Source: an uncultured Eubacteriales bacterium (GTDB lineage Bacteria > Bacillota > Clostridia > Oscillospirales > CAG-272). Taken from it: 11,771 nucleotides of DNA. The notes beneath the pieces are model-generated. The model saw only the letters and a list, made by a program, of their open reading frames with translations, did no database searches and was not told the origin of the DNA. Of the stretch, positions 6,519 through 11,771 are shown one piece after another. Where the stretch lies: positions 1-11,771 of the forward strand of contig CAKSLR010000041.1 of NCBI GenBank assembly GCA_934467435.1, given 5' to 3'. Made by a program: the position numbers and the translations under genes. The first letter of the stretch is position 1; every line of letters starts with the position of its first letter.

Positions 6519-7156
6519 AACGCACGGATATTTCGCGCGCCGCCATGGGTCGGGTTCCCACCTATCTGCATTATCTGCAAAGCGGTGCGTATGAGGGAGA
6601 GTACATCTCTTCCGCCGCGCTTGCCCGTGCGCTGGGTCTGGGTGAAGTACAGGTGCGAAAAGACCTTGCTGCCCTCAGCGGCGAAGGAAAACCGAAGATC
6701 GGTTACCGCCGGGAAGATCTGATTGCCACGCTTGGTGATCTGCTTGCCTGCAATACCGACAGTAACGTTGTCATTGTCGGCGCAGGAAAACTCGGGCGGG
6801 CGCTCTTGGATTACGGCGGTTTTCAGAACTACGGGCTTTCCCTTCTTGCGGCGTTTGACATTGCCGTACATGAGAAGACGGTCAGCCCCTCCGGCAAACC
6901 TATTTTCCCCATGGCGGAATTGCGTGATTTTTGCGCAAAGAACCGTGTGCGCATCGGGGTGATTGCCGTACCCGCGGCCGCAGCGCAGGAGGTCTGTGAC
7001 AACCTGCTTGCCGCCGGCGTCGGCGCAATCTGGTGCTTTGCCCCCTGCACGCTGACACTGCCGCCCCATGTGCCGGTTCAATATGAGAACATGGCGCTCT
7101 CACTCGCATATCTACGAAAAAATTTAACGGCTAATACGAAAGGGATACATCCATGA
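6515..7156 (+). CDS. rex: Redox-sensing transcriptional repressor Rex
   Basis: This 213-residue Rex protein is the NADH/NAD-responsive repressor of fermentation and hydrogenase genes in Gram-positive bacteria. The N-terminal winged helix includes YISSAALARALGLGE with the recognition segment VQVRKDLAALS (46-56). The Rossmann domain has VGAGKLG at 88-94, and the C-terminus carries the family's CTLTLPPHVPVQYENMALSL stretch and the helix used for domain-swapped dimers. NADH binding normally releases Rex from DNA. Length is typical. The start overlaps the upstream stop by 4 nt and the end overlaps the next gene by 4 nt, so Rex is embedded in the operon it presumably controls. No Rex operator is found inside the window, so the controlled promoter should lie upstream or elsewhere. 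Confidence 0.93.
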   Translation: MKRTDISRAAMGRVPTYLHYLQSGAYEGEYISSAALARALGLGEVQVRKDLAALSGEGKPKIGYRREDLIATLGDLLACNTDSNVVIVGAGKLGRALLDYGGFQNYGLSLLAAFDIAVHEKTVSPSGKPIFPMAELRDFCAKNRVRIGVIAVPAAAAQEVCDNLLAAGVGAIWCFAPCTLTLPPHVPVQYENMALSLAYLRKNLTANTKGIHP

Positions 7157-7392
7157 AAGTTACCATCTGTATCGGTTCTTCCTGCCATATCAAAGGCTCT
7201 CACCGGGTGGTGGAGCAACTGCAACAACTTCTTGCGGAGCATCATCTCGCCGACAAGGTGGAACTTGCCGGCACGTTCTGCATGGGCAGATGCCAGGAGG
7301 GGGTTTGCGTCACGGTAGACGGCACCTTCCACTCGGTCAATCCCGATGCCGTAAAAGAATTTTTTGACGAAACCATCGTTCCCTATGTCTGA
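7153..7392 (+). CDS. Thioredoxin-fold [2Fe-2S] ferredoxin (NuoE/HydC-like small protein)
   Basis: This 79-residue protein has the four-cysteine pattern of thioredoxin-like [2Fe-2S] ferredoxins: Cys6-x4-Cys11 near the N-terminus and Cys43-x3-Cys47 in FCMGRC. It corresponds to the isolated [2Fe-2S] domain of NuoE or of the small HydC subunit of electron-bifurcating hydrogenases. There is no NuoF/HydB partner in the window, so it is not part of a normal NADH-bifurcating hydrogenase here. It overlaps rex by 4 nt with AAAGGG 8 nt before the ATG, and sits 33 nt before the sensory hydrogenase gene. It is therefore likely the electron-transfer partner of that protein or of the hydrogenase further downstream; the partner is inferred from position only. 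Confidence 0.87.
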   Translation: MKVTICIGSSCHIKGSHRVVEQLQQLLAEHHLADKVELAGTFCMGRCQEGVCVTVDGTFHSVNPDAVKEFFDETIVPYV

Positions 7393-7425
7393 TCGTTTTT
7401 CGGGCGGGAGAAAAGGAGGCGCGAC

Positions 7426-9099
7426 ATGGACTGTCTGACCCTTAAAAAATCCAACTGTAAAAACTGCTACAAGTGTATCCGGCATTGCCCCGTCAAATCC
7501 ATTCGGTTTTCGGGGAACCAGGCTTACATCATCGGCAATGAGTGCATCCTGTGCGGGCAGTGTTTTGTGGTTTGCCCGCAGGACGCCAAACAGATTGTGG
7601 ACGAGACCGAAAAGGTCAAGGTGCTGCTCGGCGGTGACGAACCGGTCATTGCCAGTCTTGCGCCTTCGTTTATCGCCAATTACAGCGGCGTGGGCATTCA
7701 TGCCATGCGGCTGGCGCTGAAAAAACTGGGTTTTTTTGATGTAGAAGAGACTGCCGTCGGCGCCACCATTGTCAAAACCGAATATGAACGGATGCTGGCG
7801 GAAGAAACACGGGATGTGATCATTTCCTCCTGCTGCCATTCAATCAACCTTTTGATTCAGAAATATTTCCCCGCAACGCTCGGCTGCCTTGCCGATGTAC
7901 TTTCCCCCATGCAGGCGCACTGCAAGGATATCAAGCGCCGCTACCCGAACGCAAAGACGGTTTTCATCGGTCCCTGCGTCTCCAAAAAAGACGAGGCACA
8001 GCATTACGAAGGGCTGGTAGATGCGGTTCTGACCTATGACGAACTGACCGCCTGGCTGAAGGCGGCGGGAATCGAACTGGAGGCGGAAATGGATGAAGAC
8101 GAGCGCAGCCGCGCCCGGCTCTTCCCCACCACCGGCGGGATTCTCAAAACCATGCGGAACGCGAATCCGCGTTATACCTATCTGGCGATTGACGGTACCG
8201 AAAACTGCATCGCCGCCCTGAAGGATATCGAAAGCGGCAAGATTCACCGCTGCTTTATCGAGATGTCTGCCTGCGTCGGCAGCTGCGTCGGCGGTCCGGT
8301 CATGGAAAAATTCCACCGTTCACCCGTGCAGGATTACGCGGCCGTTGCCCGTTTCGCAGGGGCGGAAGATTTTGCGGTAGCGCAACCGGAAGCAGAGGAT
8401 GTGCGCAAGAATTTCGAAGCCATTGAACGGAAACTGCCCATGCCGACGGAAGATGAGATCCGTGAGGTTTTGCGCCAGATGGGCAAAACCAAACCATCCC
8501 AGGAACTGAACTGCGGCTCCTGCGGCTATGACACCTGCCGCGAAAAGGCGATTGCCGTTTGTCAGGGAAAGGCGGAGATTTCCATGTGCCTGCCCTACCT
8601 GAAAGAAAAAGCGGAGAACTTCTCCGACACCATCATCCGCAACACGCCGAACGGGCTGATTGTGCTGAACGAAAAGCTGGAGGTGCAGCAGATCAACCGC
8701 GCCGCGCAGAAAATTCTCAATATCCGTTTCACCTCCGATATCCTCGGCGATCAGGTCGTGCGGATTCTGGAGCCGGCGGATTTCTTAGAGGTGCTGAGCA
8801 AGGGCAGCAACATTCACAATAAGCGCGTGTACCTGGCGGAATACGAAAAATACGTAGAAGAAACCATTGTCTACGACCGCGAATACCGCCTGCTGATCTG
8901 CATTCTGCGCGATGTGACCGAAGAGGAAACGCAGCGGGAAAAGAAGGAAGACATCAGCCGTCAGACGGTGGAGATTGCCGACCGCGTGGTGGATAAACAA
9001 ATGCGCATCGTGCAGGAGATTGCTTCTCTGCTCGGTGAAACGGCGGCAGAGACCAAAATCGCCCTCTCCAAACTGAAGGAGTCGATCAGCGATGAATAA
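7426..9099 (+). CDS. hydS: Putative sensory [FeFe]-hydrogenase with 4Fe-4S, FeS and PAS domains (HydS-like)
   Basis: This 557-residue multi-domain protein starts with a ferredoxin-like dicluster (C11-C14-C17-C21 and C40-C43-C46-C50). The H-cluster domain follows, with ligands Cys137, Cys184, Cys283 and Cys287; the proton-relay Cys136 is also kept. Its motifs deviate from catalytic enzymes: SSCCHS instead of TSCCPxW, IGPC instead of MPC, and SACVGSC instead of MACxGGC. Next comes a CGSCGYDTC FeS domain (363-388) of a type found in sensor and signalling proteins. A PAS domain (about 398-497) and a helical tail (500-557) complete it; no kinase or cyclase is attached. It begins with a strong AAAAGGAGG site and overlaps the phosphatase gene by 8 nt. 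Such proteins are thought to sense H2 or redox state. Here the signal most likely passes to the phosphatase; that is inference. Confidence 0.87.
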   Translation: MDCLTLKKSNCKNCYKCIRHCPVKSIRFSGNQAYIIGNECILCGQCFVVCPQDAKQIVDETEKVKVLLGGDEPVIASLAPSFIANYSGVGIHAMRLALKKLGFFDVEETAVGATIVKTEYERMLAEETRDVIISSCCHSINLLIQKYFPATLGCLADVLSPMQAHCKDIKRRYPNAKTVFIGPCVSKKDEAQHYEGLVDAVLTYDELTAWLKAAGIELEAEMDEDERSRARLFPTTGGILKTMRNANPRYTYLAIDGTENCIAALKDIESGKIHRCFIEMSACVGSCVGGPVMEKFHRSPVQDYAAVARFAGAEDFAVAQPEAEDVRKNFEAIERKLPMPTEDEIREVLRQMGKTKPSQELNCGSCGYDTCREKAIAVCQGKAEISMCLPYLKEKAENFSDTIIRNTPNGLIVLNEKLEVQQINRAAQKILNIRFTSDILGDQVVRILEPADFLEVLSKGSNIHNKRVYLAEYEKYVEETIVYDREYRLLICILRDVTEEETQREKKEDISRQTVEIADRVVDKQMRIVQEIASLLGETAAETKIALSKLKESISDE

Positions 9100-10264
9100 T
9101 TTGTGTACGGATATCGGCTGGCGCAGCATCAACCATGACGGCGAGCAACTCTGCGGCGACCATGTGGATATTGTGGAACAAGGCGAAAATTCGACCGTCA
9201 TCGTATTGGCAGACGGGCTTGGCAGCGGGGTTAAGGCAAGCATCCTTTCCACGCTGACCTCCAAGATTATTTCCACCATGATGGCGGAGGGGTTGCCGCT
9301 GGAAGAATGTGTGGCAACCATCGCCGCCACGTTGCCGATCTGCTCGGTGCGGGGGGTGGCGTATTCCACCTTCACCATCCTTCACCTGGTAGATAATGCC
9401 ACGGCAGAGTTGATTCAGTACGATAACCCCCACGTGATTCTGATCCGGGACTGTAAAAACTGCCCTTACCCCGAAACCGAACTCCACATTGACGGCAAAA
9501 GCATCTATAAATCGGTCATCAAATTGCAGGAGGGGGATGTGCTGATTGCCATGAGCGACGGTTGTCCGCACGCCGGCATCGGCACCGCCTACAACTTCGG
9601 CTGGAAACGGGATGACATTGCCGACTTTATGAAAGATCTTTGCCACGTGGGCTACAACGCAAAGACCCTTTCCACCATGCTGCTTGACGAGTGCGATAAA
9701 CTCTACGACCACCGCCCGGGGGATGATGCCACCGCCTGCGTGGTCCGCATCCGTCGGCGTGAACCGGTGAACCTTCTGTTCGGACCGCCGCGAAACCCCG
9801 ATGACTGCGACCGCATGATGTCGCTCTTTTTCTCCAAAGAAGGAAAGCACATTATCTGCGGGGGTACCACCTCTACCATCGCTGCCAAATATCTGCGGCG
9901 CCCCCTGCACGTCAATCTGAAATTTGAGCGCAGCGACATTCCGCCCACCGCGGAAATTGAAGGCGTGGATCTGGTTACCGAAGGCGTGATTACCGTCAAC
10001 CGGGTGCTGGAATACGCCAAAGACGCCATCGACAAAAACGAAAAATACGAATACTGGAGTCTGCACCGGGACGGCGCCTCGATGATCTGCCGCCTGTTGT
10101 TTGAAGAAGCGACGGACATCAACTTCTTCGTCGGGCGGGCTGTCAACCCCGCACACCAAAACCCGGATCTGCCCATCAATTTCAATATTAAAATGAATCT
10201 AGTGGAAGAGCTTTCCGCCTGCCTGAAAAAGATGGGGAAGCGGATCAAGGTCAGCTATTTCTGA
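9092..10264 (+). CDS. SpoIIE/PP2C-type protein phosphatase with an uncharacterised C-terminal domain
   Basis: This 390-residue protein carries PP2C/SpoIIE metal-site motifs in the usual order: GD (Asp23), LADGLGSG (Asp41), MSDG (Asp156) and PGDDAT (Asp211, Asp212). It should therefore be a Mn/Mg-dependent Ser/Thr phosphatase. Residues ~224-390 form a second region with no recognised family; notable pieces are LLFGPPRNPDDCD and ICGGTTSTIAAKYL. No membrane segment is seen. The start overlaps the hydS-like stop by 8 nt, with AAGGAG 10 nt upstream. Proximity to a sensor that ends in a PAS domain and coiled tail suggests that the two proteins form a sensor-output pair. The phosphorylated substrate, kinase or anti-sigma partner is not in the window. 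Equivalent genes sit in hydrogenase clusters of Ruminococcus and relatives, which supports the pairing. Confidence 0.9.
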   Translation: MNNLCTDIGWRSINHDGEQLCGDHVDIVEQGENSTVIVLADGLGSGVKASILSTLTSKIISTMMAEGLPLEECVATIAATLPICSVRGVAYSTFTILHLVDNATAELIQYDNPHVILIRDCKNCPYPETELHIDGKSIYKSVIKLQEGDVLIAMSDGCPHAGIGTAYNFGWKRDDIADFMKDLCHVGYNAKTLSTMLLDECDKLYDHRPGDDATACVVRIRRREPVNLLFGPPRNPDDCDRMMSLFFSKEGKHIICGGTTSTIAAKYLRRPLHVNLKFERSDIPPTAEIEGVDLVTEGVITVNRVLEYAKDAIDKNEKYEYWSLHRDGASMICRLLFEEATDINFFVGRAVNPAHQNPDLPINFNIKMNLVEELSACLKKMGKRIKVSYF

Positions 10265-10269
10265 GGAGG
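10265..10269 (+). promoter_or_regulatory. Ribosome binding site that fixes a GTG start
   Basis: GGAGG, directly after the phosphatase stop, lies 5 nt before GTG at 10275. The next in-frame ATG lies about 46 codons downstream inside the conserved N-terminal region, so GTG is the preferred start of the hydrogenase. Confidence 0.78.
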
Positions 10270-10274
10270 AAATC

Positions 10275-11717
10275 GTGCGTAAATTCGATACCAAAGTACA
10301 GCATCTGAAATATAAAGTCCTGCGGGAAGTAGCGCGGGAGGCGTGGAACGGTACCCTTGCCGAAAATGTGTTGGATATTCCGCACAAAATCGTGCCGGGG
10401 AAAACGCCTACCATGCGCTGCTGCGTGTACAAAGAGCGCGCGATTCTCTCCGACCGTGTCAAAATGGCAATGGGCGGGAATCGGGATAACCCCAATGTGA
10501 TTGAGGTCATTGAATCGGCGTGTGATGAATGTCCGATCGGCGGGTATGAAGTCACCAACGCCTGCCGTGGGTGTCTTGCCCACCGGTGTGAGGACGCTTG
10601 CCGGTTCGGTGCCATTTCGTTTGATGAAAATCACGTGGCGCACATTGATAAATCCAAGTGCAAGGAGTGCGGCGCCTGCTCCAAGGTCTGCCCCTACACC
10701 GCCATCATCGGCAGAAAGCGCCCCTGCGAAAACGCCTGCAAAACCGGCGCCATTGCCATGGGCGAGGATAAAATCGCCACCATTGACAATAACAAATGTA
10801 TCTCCTGCGGGGCGTGCGTCTACCAGTGCCCCTTCGGCGCCATGGCGGATAAGTCCTACATTCTCGACATCATTCGGATTCTGAAGGAGAGCGAGGGCAA
10901 CACTGCCTATAAAGTATTTGCCGCCGTTGCCCCCTCCATTTCCAGCCAGTTTACCTATGCCAAGCTGGGGCAGGTCATTTCCGGGTTGAAGGCGCTTGGG
11001 TTCCACACGGTGGTGGAAGCGGCGCTCGGTGCCGATATGGTGGCTGACGCAGAATCGTGCGAGTTGGTGGAAAAAGGCTTTCTCACCAGTTCCTGCTGCC
11101 CGGCATTTGTCAGTTACATTGAAAAGTTCTTCCCCGATCTGGTTCCCTATATCTCAAGCAACCTTTCCCCGATGGCGACCATCGCCAAATATATCAAAGA
11201 GCATGAGTCGCCCTGCAAAATCGTCTTTATCGGTCCCTGCATGGCAAAAAAGGCAGAGGTACAGAAAGATTCCGTCAGCCCCTATGTAGACGCGGCAATG
11301 ACGTTTGAAGAATTGCAGGCACTCTTTGACAGCCGGGATATGGACATTACCACCCTGCCCGAAACGGTGTTAGACGATGCCTCTTACTTCGGCAGAATTT
11401 TTGCCCGCTGCGGCGGTCTTTCGGATGCGGTTGCCGAGGCAATCAAGGAACACGGTGAAACCGACTTTACCCTGAAGCCCTGCTCCTGTGACGGCATTGA
11501 GATGTGCCGCGTTGCCCTGCTGAAAAAGAACAAGGGCATGCTGGACGCCAACTTTGTGGAAGGAATGGCGTGTGTGGGCGGTTGCATCGGCGGTGCCGGT
11601 TGCCTGACCCACGGTGCCAAAAACAAATCGGATGTCGATCAATACGGCATGGAAGCCTATGAAAAAACCATTCACGATGCCATTTCCGTCTTGGGAATCG
11701 TAAAACAGGGAAAATAA
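10275..11717 (+). CDS. hydA: [FeFe]-hydrogenase, monomeric group-B-like, ferredoxin-dependent
   Basis: This 480-residue enzyme should make or oxidise H2, normally with ferredoxin. The H-cluster motifs are complete: TSSCCPAF (proton-relay Cys274, ligand Cys275), IGPCMAKK (Cys322) and EGMACVGGCIGG (Cys433, Cys437). Gly replaces the usual Met before PC in the second motif, while Met431 is retained in the third; this pattern fits the less-studied group B enzymes. The N-terminal half has cysteine motifs for several [4Fe-4S] clusters: C97-C100-C105-C109, C129-C132-C135-C139, C151/C155 and C175-C178-C181-C185, plus Cys83/Cys86. The spacing of the first motif (x2, x4, x3) is unusual for a ferredoxin. 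It starts at GTG 10 nt after the phosphatase and is the last gene before the terminator. It is comparable to the HydA2-type enzyme found beside HydS in Ruminococcus albus. Maturases (HydEFG) are not in the window. Confidence 0.92.
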   Translation: MRKFDTKVQHLKYKVLREVAREAWNGTLAENVLDIPHKIVPGKTPTMRCCVYKERAILSDRVKMAMGGNRDNPNVIEVIESACDECPIGGYEVTNACRGCLAHRCEDACRFGAISFDENHVAHIDKSKCKECGACSKVCPYTAIIGRKRPCENACKTGAIAMGEDKIATIDNNKCISCGACVYQCPFGAMADKSYILDIIRILKESEGNTAYKVFAAVAPSISSQFTYAKLGQVISGLKALGFHTVVEAALGADMVADAESCELVEKGFLTSSCCPAFVSYIEKFFPDLVPYISSNLSPMATIAKYIKEHESPCKIVFIGPCMAKKAEVQKDSVSPYVDAAMTFEELQALFDSRDMDITTLPETVLDDASYFGRIFARCGGLSDAVAEAIKEHGETDFTLKPCSCDGIEMCRVALLKKNKGMLDANFVEGMACVGGCIGGAGCLTHGAKNKSDVDQYGMEAYEKTIHDAISVLGIVKQGK

Positions 11718-11723
11718 AAAACG

Positions 11724-11752
11724 AATCGGCTGCCCGCGGGCAGCCGATTTTT
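11724..11752 (+). terminator. Rho-independent terminator, probably bidirectional
   Basis: A 26-bp perfect inverted repeat (stem AATCGGCTGCCC, short CGCG-containing turn) is followed by five T. It begins 7 nt after the hydrogenase stop. The A-rich run before it would supply the U-tract for transcripts arriving on the other strand. The remaining 19 bases to the window end hold nothing recognisable. Confidence 0.9.
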
Positions 11753-11771
11753 GATTGCACCATTACCACGG

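Noticed and set aside
7121..7138. AT-rich stretch at the end of rex (TTTAACGGCTAAT) as a possible Rex operator
   Set aside because: Only the inner TTTAA and a shifted TAA resemble the TTGTTAA-N4-TTAACAA consensus; the outer positions do not match and the site lies inside the rex coding region.

Overview
The window looks like one long, densely packed electron-transfer operon from an anaerobic member of the Clostridia (Bacillota). The evidence is strong AGGAGG-type ribosome binding sites, a Rex-family redox repressor, a SpoIIE/PP2C-type phosphatase and two proteins of the [FeFe]-hydrogenase family. The moderately GC-rich codon use and the gene set would fit an Oscillospirales-like gut fermenter, but the lineage is inference. 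All eleven other genes lie on the + strand with the truncated hdrA; most neighbours overlap by 4-13 nt and the largest gap is about 33 nt. A clear intrinsic terminator closes the run at 11724-11752. No promoter is visible, so transcription probably starts upstream of the window.

Region 1 (1-3865) is a five-gene NADH-oxidising, HdrA-linked module in the order HdrA C-terminus, FlxD (MvhD-like), FlxC, FlxB, FlxA. FlxA is an FAD/NAD-binding reductase with a C-terminal [2Fe-2S] site. FlxB and FlxC are multi-cluster relay proteins. FlxD is the adaptor that hands electrons to HdrA, a flavoprotein known in other systems to bifurcate electrons.

Region 2 (3883-6168) encodes a two-gene soluble fumarate reductase-like pair with no membrane anchor. 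The iron-sulfur subunit is a [2Fe-2S] domain joined to HdrC-like paired [4Fe-4S] motifs. The flavoprotein keeps the C4-dicarboxylate active-site residues but has Asn where the covalent FAD-linking His normally sits. The position of this pair suggests that it takes the place of HdrBC as the high-potential acceptor arm. That would make a cytosolic NADH-dependent, possibly electron-bifurcating fumarate (or related enoate) reductase. This coupling is the most interesting candidate system here.

Region 3 (6195-11717) begins with a small three-helix membrane protein of unknown function. It is followed by Rex, a thioredoxin-fold [2Fe-2S] protein, a putative sensory [FeFe]-hydrogenase (HydS-like, with FeS and PAS domains), a PP2C phosphatase with an uncharacterised C-terminal domain, and a group-B-like catalytic [FeFe]-hydrogenase. 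The last block resembles hydrogen-sensing hydrogenase clusters known from Ruminococcus and related clostridia. Read together, the operon would let the cell dispose of NADH and ferredoxin electrons either to a C4 acid or to H2, under control of the NADH/NAD ratio (Rex) and perhaps H2 (HydS-phosphatase).
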